From Ferribacterium limneticum (lineage in GTDB: Bacteria; Pseudomonadota; Gammaproteobacteria; Burkholderiales; Rhodocyclaceae), in NCBI RefSeq assembly GCF_020510565.1, contig NZ_CP075189.1, positions 2,030,501 to 2,094,500 on the forward strand: DNA of 64,000 bases. Direction: 5' to 3'. Within the stretch, counting starts at the first letter, position 1. Each line of letters begins with the position of its first letter. The position numbers were made by a program, and so were the translations under genes. The notes below the pieces were generated by a model that did not search any database, had not been told where the DNA came from, and saw only the letters and a list, made by a program, of their open reading frames with translations. This document shows, in pieces, positions 10,025-19,646 of this stretch.

Positions 10025-10804
10025 ATGTGGGATGACCTCAAAAACTGGCAGGCCAGGCGCCATGCCGAACTGGCCGGGCCGGAAAGCTGGCTGGGCATAC
10101 GCGGCCTGTTCTGGCTGGAACCGGGGATGAACAGCGTCGGCAGCGCCGCGGGCTCGGTTGTTCTTTTGCCCGGCGGTCCGGCACATCTCGGTGATCTGCT
10201 CTGGCACGACGGACGGGTGATCTGGCAGCCGGTAGACGGCGAAACGCGCGAGTTGCAGACCGATATTGCCGGCCAGCCGACTGTCGTCGATTTTCAAAAT
10301 TGGTCGTTTTTTCCGGTTGACCGTGAGAATCGAATTGCGGTCCGTTTGCGTGACCGGGACTGGGCGCAGAGCCAGCCATTCAACGGACTGGATTATTTCG
10401 ACTTCGATCCGGCCTGGCAGATCGAGGCCGATTGGCAGGTGTTGTCGCCGCCGATCAAGATGGAAGTGCCGAACGTCAGCGGTGAGCTGAAAGTCGTCGA
10501 GGTCAGCCATCAGGCCGTGTTTGAAGTCGCCGGGCAGACGGTGACGCTATTGCCGATGTCAGTCAGCGACAAGGAAGTTTTCTTCGTTTTCCGGGATCGG
10601 ACGAGCGGCAAGGAAACCTATGGCGCCGGCCGTTTCCTCAAGGCCGTTCCCACGGTCAACCGGAAAATTCGCCTGAATTTCAATTGCGCCTACAACCCGC
10701 CTTGCGCATTCACTTCGTTTGCGACCTGCCCGCTGCCGCCGCCGGAAAACTGGCTGCCGTTTGCCGTGCCGGCCGGCGAAAAAAAGTGGGTCAAGCCGGC
10801 CTGA
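10025..10804 (+). CDS. DUF1684 domain-containing protein
   Basis: 259 residues, cytoplasmic, no signal peptide. DUF1684 features are visible: an N-terminal W-R-x-x-R-x-x-E-L-x-x-P-x-S-W-L-like segment, a central beta domain, and the highly conserved end F-N-C-A-Y-N-P-P-C-A-F followed by T-C-P-L-P-P-P-E-N. The biochemical role is unknown. Two stretches of the gene are copies of the window's dispersed repeat, in opposite orientation, encoding FFPVDREN near residue 99 and TVNRKIRLNF near residue 210. The protein still looks intact, so these copies are tolerated. It is convergent with the response-regulator gene 20 bp away. Confidence 0.82.
   Translation: MWDDLKNWQARRHAELAGPESWLGIRGLFWLEPGMNSVGSAAGSVVLLPGGPAHLGDLLWHDGRVIWQPVDGETRELQTDIAGQPTVVDFQNWSFFPVDRENRIAVRLRDRDWAQSQPFNGLDYFDFDPAWQIEADWQVLSPPIKMEVPNVSGELKVVEVSHQAVFEVAGQTVTLLPMSVSDKEVFFVFRDRTSGKETYGAGRFLKAVPTVNRKIRLNFNCAYNPPCAFTSFATCPLPPPENWLPFAVPAGEKKWVKPA
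10289..10330 (-). repeat. Dispersed ~40-bp repeat, copy inside DUF1684 gene (inverted)
   Basis: On the minus strand it reads CACGGTCAACCGGAAAAAAC then GACCAATTTTGAAAATC, a near-full-length match to the consensus. It encodes VDFQNWSFFPVDREN on the gene strand. Confidence 0.8.
10648..10687 (+). repeat. Dispersed ~40-bp repeat, second copy inside DUF1684 gene
   Basis: The head CACGGTCAACCGGAAAA matches exactly; the tail (TTCGCCTGAATTTCAATT) is diverged, where the conserved DUF1684 motif F-N-x-A-Y-N-P-P-C begins. It reads P-T-V-N-R-K in the gene frame. Confidence 0.65.
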
Positions 10805-10824
10805 GCGGCGACTGCACAGGCCAA

Positions 10825-11457
10825 TTACAGTTCGGCCAACCCGTTGCGGATGGCGTAGCGAACCAGGCTGGGAATGTCTTGCAGCCCGAGCTTGTGCATC
10901 ATTTGCGTGCGATAGGTTTCCACCGTTTTGACGCTGATGTCGAGGGCAAAGGCAATTTCCTTGGTGCGCATGCCATCCACCGTCATTTTCAGCACGGTGG
11001 ACTGGCGAGCGGTCAGTTCGTGCGATTTGCGCACTTGATCGAGATAGAGATCCAGCATCTGCCGGGAGATCGACGGCGGAAGCCACATCCCGCCGAGCAG
11101 AACCTTTCGGATGGCGAGCAGAAGTTCTTCGGGGGCGGAGGTCTTGATGACATAGCCATCGGCGCCAAGGCTCATGGCTGAATTGATATGTTCCTGATCG
11201 GCATGCATTGACAGCATGATCACCTTGGTCGGGCTGCCTTGCTCGCGGATTCGGGCAAGTATCTGAAATCCCGTGACGCCCGGCATGGCGATATCGAGCA
11301 GGGCGACATCGGGCTTGGTTTCGGCAATGAGCTGAATGGCTTCTTCGCCCGATCCCGTGCTGCCGACAATCTCGAATTCCGGATGGCCGTTCAAGAGGGA
11401 AGCAATCCCGGCGCGGACCAGATGATGATCGTCGGCCAGGACAATTCGGATGGGCAT
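10825..11457 (-). CDS. NarL/FixJ-family response regulator
   Basis: 210 residues from the chosen start (MPIRIVLADDHHLVRAG). The receiver domain has the acidic pair D9-D10, phospho-acceptor D55 (LLDIAMPG), Ser/Thr in M-L-S-M-H and a conserved Lys (V-I-K-T). A LuxR-type helix-turn-helix follows (E-L-T-A-R-Q through I-S-V-K-T-V-E-T-Y). The chosen ATG overlaps the kinase stop as TGATG, the usual coupled arrangement. An in-frame ATG nine codons upstream (11484) is possible. It pairs with the histidine kinase immediately upstream. Targets are unknown. Confidence 0.93.
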   Translation of the reverse strand: MPIRIVLADDHHLVRAGIASLLNGHPEFEIVGSTGSGEEAIQLIAETKPDVALLDIAMPGVTGFQILARIREQGSPTKVIMLSMHADQEHINSAMSLGADGYVIKTSAPEELLLAIRKVLLGGMWLPPSISRQMLDLYLDQVRKSHELTARQSTVLKMTVDGMRTKEIAFALDISVKTVETYRTQMMHKLGLQDIPSLVRYAIRNGLAEL

Positions 11458-13526
11458 CAGGTTCGCGCTATTCGTGGCAGGCATGCGGCTACCCTCGTTC
11501 CAGTATTCGGTTGGGAATCAATCTCGAACTTGCCGCCGAGACTGGTGACGCGTTCGCGTATCCCGATCAGGCCGAGCGAGATTCGCTCATTGTCCTTGTC
11601 GAGAGGGCTGTCGATATCAAATCCCTTGCCATCGTCAGCCACGGAAAGGCAGATCTGATCGGGCATACAGGTAATCTGCACAATGATCCCGCTGGCCTCG
11701 GCATGGCGCAGCGCATTGGTGATCGCCTCCTGAACAATGCGGAAGCCAGCCAGTTCGACCGCTTCGGAGAAACGCAGGGCATCGATATCCTGGGCGAAGC
11801 GGACCTCGACGCCGGGCGGCAGCGACAGATTCCTGATGTGCCAGGCCAGGGCCGAGCCGATCCCCAGTTCGTCGAGCAGCGGAGGGCGCAGGCGGCGGGC
11901 AATATCGCCGGTGGTCTGCGCGATGCCTTCGACAATTTCTTGCGCGGTATCGAGCACCGCGCTGGTCGCCAGAGCATCGCCGACATGCAGTTTGGCGCCG
12001 GCCAGCGAAATTTTGAGGGCAGCCAGTGACTGACCAATCTGATCGTGCAATTCCATCGAAAGGTGATGGCGCTCCCTTTCCTGGATATCCTGGTGCATTC
12101 TGGCCAGGGCCTGCAGTTGCCGGGTGTATTGCGCTTGCAGCTTCTGGGCATCCTTGACGCTGGTGATGTCCACGTAGGTAATGACGGCACCGCCGGAGCC
12201 CACTTTTAACGGCGTCACGTTCATCATGAACCACAACTCCTGGCCGGGGGTGACGCAGGCGCTCTCCATCGAAAAGCGCGCTGTTTTTCCATCGAGTACC
12301 GCCTGTACGCCAGCCAGCGCGGCTTTGGCCTGAGCTGGGTCGGAGCCCTCGCGATGGCGGCAGCCCGAGAAAAAATTGCTGCCGACTCCCGCCTTCTCAT
12401 AATCGGCCTGCACGCAAGCATTGTTGCAGACGCACCGGGTCCAGGCGTTATTGACACTGACGATCATCCCGGATTTGTCCACCACCGCCATTTGCGTGGC
12501 TGAAGCATCGAGCACGGCACAATTGAATTCGAGGCTGGCCTGGAGAGCCTCCTCGGATAGTTGTTGCGCCGAGATGTCGCGGGCAATGCCGACGACACCG
12601 ATCAGTTCGTCATGGATGTCGAATACCGGGCTCTTGGTGATTTCAAAATGCGAGAGCTTGCCATCCGGGTCGCGATACGACTGGTTGGTGACCAATGCTG
12701 CGGTTGCCCCTGCTTTCAGGCCGGATTCGACAAACGCCCCGGTGTCAGCCGTCGGCCGGATGTCCTTGTCCGTGCGATTGAGGATTTGCTCCGCCGGCAG
12801 CTTGAACAGTTTCTCGAAGGCCGGATTGCAGGCGATATAGCTTCCCGTCGTGTCTTTCATCCAGACCGGGTCCGGGATCGAACGAATCAGGGCCTGCAGG
12901 CGCTGGCGTTCCATGTCGGCACTTTTTTGCGCTCGGCGCGTTTCGGTCAGGTCCGATCCGATCGCCAGGTAGCTGCCGTCGGGCAGGCGCTGGGTGGTGA
13001 CTTCGACATGCACACGCCAGCCATCCTTGTGCCGGATGTCCCAATCCTGCCGAATCAATGGGCGCCGTTCAAGTGCGGCGACGTGGGCGCCGAGCAGGGC
13101 GGCGTAGCGTTCGGACAGGATATCGGCAATCGGATGCCCGACCAGTTCCTCGGCTCGGTAGCCGGATATTTTCTGCGCTGCCGGGTTGGCGTAAATGATG
13201 CGCAAGGCCTGATCGCACAGGACTACCCCGTCCTTCGCCTGCTCACTGATGATCCTGAACGTCTGGTCATGCACGGCCTGGGCCTGGGCACGGCGAGTCA
13301 GGATGACGTAGAGCAGGGCAGTCGTTACGCCGACGAAAAGCAGGTCTTCGCTCAGATCCTGAGCGGTAAAGTGAAACGTGCTTCCGGCGATTCGCGCCAG
13401 AATCCAGTCAGCCAGAATAACCCAGGTGCCAGCGACGAGCGCATAAACAAGGACCGGACAAAGCACCCCCCCTCTGGCCGCATGAGGGCCTTTGAATGGT
13501 GTTTCGTCTCTGGTCTTGCAAACCAT
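11457..13526 (-). CDS. PAS-domain sensor histidine kinase (HisKA_3 type)
   Basis: 689 residues. Two membrane helices (about 22-46 and 60-78) are followed by three PAS domains (about 90-205, 212-330, 337-455), then a HisKA_3 dimerisation domain with H494 in M-E-L-H-D-Q-I-G-Q-S, and a HATPase domain with D-D-G-K-G-F near residue 638. It should phosphorylate the NarL-type regulator encoded directly downstream. The third PAS carries an unusual cluster of cysteines (C365, C367, C371, C389). The periplasmic loop is short, so sensing is probably intracellular. The ATG follows GGAGA. Confidence 0.93.
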   Translation of the reverse strand: MVCKTRDETPFKGPHAARGGVLCPVLVYALVAGTWVILADWILARIAGSTFHFTAQDLSEDLLFVGVTTALLYVILTRRAQAQAVHDQTFRIISEQAKDGVVLCDQALRIIYANPAAQKISGYRAEELVGHPIADILSERYAALLGAHVAALERRPLIRQDWDIRHKDGWRVHVEVTTQRLPDGSYLAIGSDLTETRRAQKSADMERQRLQALIRSIPDPVWMKDTTGSYIACNPAFEKLFKLPAEQILNRTDKDIRPTADTGAFVESGLKAGATAALVTNQSYRDPDGKLSHFEITKSPVFDIHDELIGVVGIARDISAQQLSEEALQASLEFNCAVLDASATQMAVVDKSGMIVSVNNAWTRCVCNNACVQADYEKAGVGSNFFSGCRHREGSDPAQAKAALAGVQAVLDGKTARFSMESACVTPGQELWFMMNVTPLKVGSGGAVITYVDITSVKDAQKLQAQYTRQLQALARMHQDIQERERHHLSMELHDQIGQSLAALKISLAGAKLHVGDALATSAVLDTAQEIVEGIAQTTGDIARRLRPPLLDELGIGSALAWHIRNLSLPPGVEVRFAQDIDALRFSEAVELAGFRIVQEAITNALRHAEASGIIVQITCMPDQICLSVADDGKGFDIDSPLDKDNERISLGLIGIRERVTSLGGKFEIDSQPNTGTRVAACLPRIART

Positions 13527-13845
13527 TGACCGGTCTCCGCTGTTATTGATTTATGGTGTTCTGGCAAGGCCCCCGATTCTCTAGCTTTGGTCAGGGCAAT
13601 CAATCAGACAATGCGCAACTGGTGACAGCGATTTACCTGACAAGGCGGGTTTTTGCCGAACCAAGTGGTTGCCGACAATGTCAGCTTCCGGTGGACCACC
13701 GTTTTGCTCAGGAATTTCGTAATTATTCAGTTATATCTTCCGGATGGTTGCCATGGTGCTCGCAGAGCAGAATTAACGATGCCCACATGCTGCAAGCCAC
13801 TCCCCGTGCGACCAGGTGAAAAAATACCGAGGGCATTGGAGGAAG
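13527..13845. other. Divergent intergenic region between two kinase genes
   Basis: About 320 bp separate the divergent histidine kinase and hybrid kinase genes. It must hold both promoters, but I see no convincing consensus pair, operator palindrome or small gene. Short frames through it lack any protein character. Confidence 0.4.
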
Positions 13846-16800
13846 ATGAAGTCGCTTGATGATCCATGCCGGGTTCGACCCCTGCAGTTGCTCTTGGTGG
13901 TCGACGAGCCGAATGATTCGGGCGTGATTGAAGAAGCGCTTTTTTCTACCGGTATCGTTGGCAAACTCAGTCATATTTCCAGCCCCGAAGCGCTTGAGTC
14001 GGTTCTCGACGACTCTCTGGATGCCATCGTCGCCAGCTTCGCCAATCCGGACGTCGAATTCAAGACAATGTTGTCGAGAATCCGCATCCGCCACCCATTG
14101 TTGCCGGTGGTTCTGGTTTCCGGGCCGATCGGTGAGGAGCTGACTGCCGATCTGTTCCGGCTGGGCATTGCCGATTTTGTCCTGGGCAGCAATCTGTCCC
14201 GCTTGTCCGGGGCGATCATGAACAGTATTCACGGGCGTCGATTCCCGTCCGTCCATTTTTCCATCGACCGGCGGCTGAACCTTTTTGAAGCAATTGCCCG
14301 GGGTTCCCAGAACATCGTACTCGGCAAGGATCTGCAGGGGCGCTACCTGTTCGTCAATGAAGCGGCCTTGTCACTGTTCGGCAAGCGCGAAGAGGAGATT
14401 CTCGGGCGTTGTGACGGCGAGCTGTTTTCAGCGGCGCAGGCGGCGATTTTTGCGGCGGCCGATCAGGTTGTAATCGATGGCAATTGCAGTGTCACGCAGG
14501 ACGAGCCGTATCTGAGTGCGGCCGGTGAAGTCCTTCTCCATGTGACGCGCGGCCCGATCCACGACAGCGACGGAAATATCAAGGGGAGCTTTGCCGTGGC
14601 CCGCGATGTCAGCGAGCGGCGACGGCTGGAGGCGATTACGCAGGCCCATGGTCGTCTGCTCGAGATGGTTGCCACCAACTTGCCCTTGCCCCGACTGTTT
14701 GGCGAGTTGGTGCGCACGGTTGAATCGATGGTGTCCGGTGCCCGGGCGGCGATCCTGACGATGGATGACGGCGCTGAGTGCCTGCGGGTTGCGGCCGCCC
14801 CCTCGATGCCAGAGGCTTTTTATGACGGACTGGATGGCCTGGCGGTTCTCGACGGCATGGCCTCGTGCGGAACCGCGGCAGCGCGCAAATCCCAGGTGCT
14901 GACCGAGGATGTTCTCAATGATCCGTTGTGGGTGCCTTTCCGGGATCTGGCGCTGACTTGCGATATTCGGGCGGCCTGGTCGACGCCAATACCGGATGCC
15001 GGCGGCCAACTGCTCGGCATTCTTGTCCTTTACGGTCGCCAGCCCGGAATGCCGGAGCCGTTTCATCAACTCGTCATCGACATGGTGACGCGCCTTGCCG
15101 GGATAGCCATCGAGCGCTGGCGCGAGGAAGATTTGATCCGCAAGCTGCAACTGGCTGTCGAGCAGAACCCCAACAGCATCATCATCACCAATACAGCCGC
15201 CGAAATCGAATATGTGAACGCGGCTTTCGAGCGGATGAGCGGCTACAGCCTGGATGAGGTCAAGGGGAAGAATCCCAATATTCTGCAATCCGGCCTGACA
15301 CCGCCTGCCGTCTTTGAAGATCTCTGGCGAACCTTGTGCGAAGGGCGTTCCTGGCAGGGTGAGTTCATCAATCGGCGGAAGAATGGTGAGTTATTTACCG
15401 AAAACGAGATTTTCTCGCCGATCCGTCAGCCTGACGGGACGATTACGCATTATCTGTGCATCAAGGAAGACATCACCGCGAAAAAGCGCGATGCCGAAGA
15501 ACTGGACCGGCATCGCCACCGCCTGGAAGAACTGGTCGCCGAGCGCACCGAGCAATTGCACCAGGCCAAGGAGGAAGCGGAGGCTGCCGTGCGAGCGAAG
15601 GGAACCTTCCTGGCCAACATGAGCCACGAAATACGGACGCCGCTCAATGCCATTGTCGGCTTCACTCACCTGTTGCGGCAGCGGAATCCGACGGAAGACC
15701 AGGACGGCAAGCTGGAAAAGATTGCCAATGCTGCCGATCACCTGCTGTCGGTGATCAATGACATTCTCGACATCTCGAAAATCGATGCCGGTAAGCTGGT
15801 GCTTGAGCGCGAGCCTTTTGATCTGGAAGGGATGCTGACCCGAATTTGCAGTCTGGTGATCGACCGGGCGCGGGCCAAAGGCCTGGAACTGGTCGTCGAT
15901 GTCGGCACTGTGCCACGCCAGGTGAATGGCGATGCGACGCGGCTCGGGCAGGCATTGCTCAACTATCTGGGCAACGCCGTCAAGTTTACTGAGCAGGGGA
16001 CGATCCGCTTGCGGGCAAAGGTCGTTGAGGAAAATGGAAATGACCTGCTGGTCCGTTTCGAGGTCGAGGACAGCGGCATTGGCATCGAAGCGGGCTGCCT
16101 GCATAAGCTTTTCGAGCCATTTCAGCAGGCCGACCAATCGATCACGCGGCAGTATGGCGGCACCGGTCTTGGCCTGGCCATCAGCCGCAATCTTGCCCGA
16201 TTGATGGACGGCGAGGTCGGCGCCAGCAGCACGCCGGGCGTGGGTAGCCTGTTCTGGCTCACGGCATGGCTCGGCAAGGTGAGTCAGCCGGCGGTGGATG
16301 AGCGGGAAAAGGCCAGGCTGGATGGCGTGCGGGCATTGGTGGTTGAAGATGTCGCCATGACCCGCATGGGGCTGCTCTATCAACTACGGCAGATTGGCCT
16401 GCGGGCGGAAGGGGTCGCCTCCGGGGAGAATGCCCTTGAAGCCATATCGGCGGCAGATGCCGACGGCGATCCCTTTGGTTTCCTGCTGGTCGATATGTAC
16501 ATGCCCGGCCTGGATGGACTGGATACTTTGGCCAGCGTCCGGGCCTTGCCGATACTGAGCAGGCCGGTGTGTTTCCTGGTCACGGCGTCCTATGACGAGG
16601 ATCTGGCCAGGGCAGGCCTGCGCGCCGGATTTTCCCAGGTGTTGCACAAGCCGGTCTCGACCCTGGCCTTGCATCACTGCCTGCTGAAACATGTCGACCG
16701 GGGGAGCGCCGATGCGGCGCTTGCCGAACCCGTCGAGGCTCGCTTGCGTCGCCTGCATGCGGGCAGTCGAATCCTGCTGGTCGAGGATGAGCCGATCAAT

Positions 16801-17175
16801 CAGATGGTCGCCCAGGACATGCTCGAGGATGTCGGGATGGTTGTCGATATCGCCAACAACGGGCTTGAGGCACTGGAAAAACTGGCGAGCAATACCTATC
16901 GGATCGTCCTGATGGATCTGCAGATGCCGAAGATGGGTGGCCTTGAAGCAGCAGGGCGAATTCGCCAGCTTCCTGGCGGCGAGCATTTGCCCATCGTGGC
17001 CATGACCGCCAATGCCTTTAGCGATGATCGCGACTTGTGCTATTCGGTTGGCATGAATGGTTTTTTGCCTAAGCCGGTTGCGCCTGAACTGCTCTTTTCC
17101 GAGGTTCTCGAATGGTTGGAAAAAGATGCGATGATTCGCCCCCTCGCGGGTAAGGAGATATCGATCCGCGAGTAA
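13846..17175 (+). CDS. Hybrid sensor histidine kinase / response regulator
   Basis: 1109 residues from the ATG that follows a GGAGG site; a longer frame adds ten residues and has no such site. Order: a receiver-like N-domain (about 10-125) that lacks the phospho-acceptor Asp ([10 protein letters not shown]), PAS (about 135-260), GAF (about 275-430), PAS (about 440-555), a coiled coil, HisKA with H594 ([11 protein letters not shown]), HATPase ([10 protein letters not shown]), then two receivers with D883 (LLVDMYMPG) and D1024 (VLMDLQMPK). There is no HPt domain, so phosphotransfer must use a separate protein. No transmembrane helix is seen; sensing is cytosolic. Confidence 0.93.
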   Translation: MKSLDDPCRVRPLQLLLVVDEPNDSGVIEEALFSTGIVGKLSHISSPEALESVLDDSLDAIVASFANPDVEFKTMLSRIRIRHPLLPVVLVSGPIGEELTADLFRLGIADFVLGSNLSRLSGAIMNSIHGRRFPSVHFSIDRRLNLFEAIARGSQNIVLGKDLQGRYLFVNEAALSLFGKREEEILGRCDGELFSAAQAAIFAAADQVVIDGNCSVTQDEPYLSAAGEVLLHVTRGPIHDSDGNIKGSFAVARDVSERRRLEAITQAHGRLLEMVATNLPLPRLFGELVRTVESMVSGARAAILTMDDGAECLRVAAAPSMPEAFYDGLDGLAVLDGMASCGTAAARKSQVLTEDVLNDPLWVPFRDLALTCDIRAAWSTPIPDAGGQLLGILVLYGRQPGMPEPFHQLVIDMVTRLAGIAIERWREEDLIRKLQLAVEQNPNSIIITNTAAEIEYVNAAFERMSGYSLDEVKGKNPNILQSGLTPPAVFEDLWRTLCEGRSWQGEFINRRKNGELFTENEIFSPIRQPDGTITHYLCIKEDITAKKRDAEELDRHRHRLEELVAERTEQLHQAKEEAEAAVRAKGTFLANMSHEIRTPLNAIVGFTHLLRQRNPTEDQDGKLEKIANAADHLLSVINDILDISKIDAGKLVLEREPFDLEGMLTRICSLVIDRARAKGLELVVDVGTVPRQVNGDATRLGQALLNYLGNAVKFTEQGTIRLRAKVVEENGNDLLVRFEVEDSGIGIEAGCLHKLFEPFQQADQSITRQYGGTGLGLAISRNLARLMDGEVGASSTPGVGSLFWLTAWLGKVSQPAVDEREKARLDGVRALVVEDVAMTRMGLLYQLRQIGLRAEGVASGENALEAISAADADGDPFGFLLVDMYMPGLDGLDTLASVRALPILSRPVCFLVTASYDEDLARAGLRAGFSQVLHKPVSTLALHHCLLKHVDRGSADAALAEPVEARLRRLHAGSRILLVEDEPINQMVAQDMLEDVGMVVDIANNGLEALEKLASNTYRIVLMDLQMPKMGGLEAAGRIRQLPGGEHLPIVAMTANAFSDDRDLCYSVGMNGFLPKPVAPELLFSEVLEWLEKDAMIRPLAGKEISIRE

Positions 17176-17227
17176 GGGAGCCGGTAGGGCGGCATGGGGA
17201 AAACACTATAAATACAAGGGATGACTG

Positions 17228-18337
17228 ATGTTCTGGGGTGGAAAAAAAGAATTGGATGCCTTGCGGCAGGCGTATGAAGGATTGCAACAGCGTGAGCAGG
17301 GCCTGATGCAGGAGCTGGAAACGGCAAAGCGGGTTTTGGGTGATCAGCAGAACGCGGCAGTAGAAAAGGACCGGGAATGCGAGACGCTGAAAAACGTCGT
17401 GCGTAGCCTGTCGAGTTTCGCGGCGACTTTGGCCGGCTCGCAAAGCAGTCTGGGGACGATGGCCAGCGTGTTGCATGACGAGAAAATGCAGGCTGTCGAG
17501 GCTGCCGAAGTGGCTTTGCTGAGTGGCCAGGCGACGACGGAAATTGCTTCCAACCTGCACCAGTTGGCGCAAGATTCAGCGAAGACGGCGCATGAGGTTG
17601 AGTCGCTTGCCCTGCAGGCCGACAAGATCGGTTCGATTGTCCAGTTGATTCGTGAAATTGCCGACCAGACCAATCTGCTCGCCCTCAATGCGGCCATCGA
17701 GGCGGCCCGGGCCGGTGAATCCGGTCGCGGCTTTGCGGTGGTTGCCGACGAAGTGCGCAAACTGGCCGAGCGCACCTCAAAGGCAACGAAGGATATCGGC
17801 GGGCTGGTCAGCGATATCCGTCAGAACTCGACGAACGCCAAGGATGCGATGGAACTTTTGTCGTCGTCGGCCGATGATTTCAGCCAGCGTGGCGCCAAGT
17901 CGACCGAAGACATGCGTCGCCTGATGGACATGTCGAAGCAAATGGAGCAGGTCATTTCGGCCAGCGCCCTGAGCAGTTTTGTCGAAGTCGCCAAGGTCGA
18001 TCACCTGGTCTTCAAGTTCCGCATCTACATGGCTCTTTTTGGCCTGGAAACTATGGAGGCCGACGGGGTTGCGTCGCATACCGGATGCCGGCTCGGCAAG
18101 TGGTACTACGATGGTGAAGGGAAAAACCTCTTCAGCCAGTTGCCCGGTTATCGCGAGATGGAAGCCCCGCACATCGTTGTGCACAGCAACGGCAAGGCCG
18201 CCCTGCAAGCCAAGGCCTCAGGCGATATCGAGGCCATGCTCAAGCATGTTCAGGCCATGGAACAGGGTAGCGTTGGCGTCATCGACAACCTCGAACGCAT
18301 GGCGAACTCGGTTGCCGTCGACGTGAACCGCTTTTGA
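17228..18337 (+). CDS. Cytoplasmic chemoreceptor with C-terminal CZB zinc-binding domain
   Basis: 369 residues with no membrane segment. An N-terminal coiled coil (about 5-70) leads to an MCP signalling hairpin with [20 protein letters not shown] near 140-160. A CZB domain follows (about 245-365) with its conserved ligands: H in V-D-H-L-V-F-K, H and C in [10 protein letters not shown], and H in P-H-I-V-V-H. CZB receptors bind zinc and respond to oxidants such as hypochlorous acid, or regulate diguanylate cyclases. It starts 52 bp after the hybrid kinase, behind AAGGG, so it may be cotranscribed with it. Confidence 0.92.
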   Translation: MFWGGKKELDALRQAYEGLQQREQGLMQELETAKRVLGDQQNAAVEKDRECETLKNVVRSLSSFAATLAGSQSSLGTMASVLHDEKMQAVEAAEVALLSGQATTEIASNLHQLAQDSAKTAHEVESLALQADKIGSIVQLIREIADQTNLLALNAAIEAARAGESGRGFAVVADEVRKLAERTSKATKDIGGLVSDIRQNSTNAKDAMELLSSSADDFSQRGAKSTEDMRRLMDMSKQMEQVISASALSSFVEVAKVDHLVFKFRIYMALFGLETMEADGVASHTGCRLGKWYYDGEGKNLFSQLPGYREMEAPHIVVHSNGKAALQAKASGDIEAMLKHVQAMEQGSVGVIDNLERMANSVAVDVNRF

Positions 18338-18345
18338 TCAGGTTT

Positions 18346-18374
18346 CCGGGGCGCTAGTTTCCACTAAGCCCCGG
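18346..18374. terminator. GC-rich hairpin between convergent genes (weak)
   Basis: CCGGGGC and GCCCCGG form a 7-bp stem across a 15-base loop that includes the aminotransferase stop codon. There is no T-run, so termination is uncertain. Confidence 0.3.
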
Positions 18375-19497
18375 TTGCTGCGGCCAGCGCGGTGGCGAAG
18401 TTTTCCACCGTCTGCGCCGGATTGTGCAGCTTTTCCAGACCGAACAGGCCGATGCGGAAGGTGCGGAAATCGGCCGGTTCGTCGCATTGCAGCGGCACCC
18501 CGGCGGCGGTCTGGAGGCCCTGGGCGATGAATTTCTTGCCGCTGTGAATGTCCGGGTCGGACGTGTAGCTGACGACTACGCCGGGCGCCTGGAAACCTTC
18601 GGCGGCGACGCTGGGGAAGCCGTTGGCCACCATCAGTTGGCGGATGCGGCGGCCGAGTTCGATCTGTTCCTGGCAAACTTTTTCGAAGCCATAGGCTTCG
18701 GTTTCGAGCATGACGTCGCGCAGGGTGGCCAGGGCATCGGTCGGCATCGTCGCGTGGTAGGCGTGACCACCATTTTCGAAGGCTTCCATGATCTGCAGCC
18801 ATTTCTTGAGGTCGCAGGCGAAGCTGCTGCTGCTCGTCGCGTCGATGTGGGCGCGGGCGCGTTCGCCGAGGGCGACCATGGCGCAGCATGGCGAGGCGCT
18901 CCAGCCTTTCTGCGGGGCGCTGATCAGGATGTCGACATTGTTGGCGACCATGTCCACCCAGACCGTGCCGGAGGCGATGCAGTCGAGCACGAAATAGCCA
19001 TCCACCGCCCGCACGGCCTCGCCAACGGCGCGAATGTAGTCGTCAGGCAGGATCATGCCCGACGAGGTTTCGACGTGCGGTGCGAAAACGACTTCCGGCC
19101 GATGCTGGCGAATGGCGGCAACGACTTCCTCGATCGGTGGTGGGGTGAACGGTGCCTGCGACCCGCTACCGACTTGTCGGGCCTTGAGGACGATGCTTTC
19201 GGCCGGGATCTTGCCCATGTCGAAAATCTGCGTCCAGCGGAAACTGAACCAGCCGTTGCGGATGACCAGCACCTTGCGATGGGTCGCGAACTGGCGGGCC
19301 ACGGCTTCCATGCCGAAAGTGCCGCTGCCGGGCACGATGATGGCAGCCTTGGCGTTGTAGGCCTTCTTGATCAGGCGCGAGATGTCTTTCATGACGCCCT
19401 GGAAGCGTTGCGACATGTGGTTCAGGGCGCGGTCGGTGTACACCACCGAATATTCGAGCAGGCCATCGGGATCGGGTTGGGGCAGCAGTGCGGGCAC
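18364..19497 (-). CDS. Class V pyridoxal-phosphate aminotransferase
   Basis: 377 residues of the class V aminotransferase family (serine-pyruvate / alanine-glyoxylate / 2-aminoethylphosphonate type). It has the P-G-S-G-T-F-G-M-E-A phosphate-side loop near residue 57, the cofactor Asp in F-V-L-D-C-I-A-S-G near 170, and the Schiff-base Lys in S-A-P-Q-K-G-W-S-A near 198. The substrate is not determined by these motifs. A GTG start is chosen because GGAG lies seven bases upstream. It is divergent from putA across 150 bp, which makes a role in amino-acid catabolism plausible, but this is inference. Confidence 0.88.
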   Translation of the reverse strand: MPALLPQPDPDGLLEYSVVYTDRALNHMSQRFQGVMKDISRLIKKAYNAKAAIIVPGSGTFGMEAVARQFATHRKVLVIRNGWFSFRWTQIFDMGKIPAESIVLKARQVGSGSQAPFTPPPIEEVVAAIRQHRPEVVFAPHVETSSGMILPDDYIRAVGEAVRAVDGYFVLDCIASGTVWVDMVANNVDILISAPQKGWSASPCCAMVALGERARAHIDATSSSSFACDLKKWLQIMEAFENGGHAYHATMPTDALATLRDVMLETEAYGFEKVCQEQIELGRRIRQLMVANGFPSVAAEGFQAPGVVVSYTSDPDIHSGKKFIAQGLQTAAGVPLQCDEPADFRTFRIGLFGLEKLHNPAQTVENFATALAAATGA

Positions 19498-19646
19498 AGG
19501 AGGTCTCCGTTGAGCGTTGTGGCCGAGAGCATACCGTCAAGGCGTGATGGCGCGCTAGTCATCGGTTGACGCGAGTGCGAAACTGTCGGCGTGTTGATCT
19601 TGTCTGACTGATGGCCGGCGTGGCGGCCGGCAAGGGAGGAGCGACG

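Noticed and set aside
13553..13819. Small plus-strand frame in the kinase intergenic region
   Set aside because: No ribosome binding site, no recognisable protein pattern, and it runs through a region likely to hold divergent promoters.
19611..19646. Upstream extension of putA as a DNA-binding domain
   Set aside because: The extra residues do not form a ribbon-helix-helix, and the good GGAGG site is at the downstream ATG.
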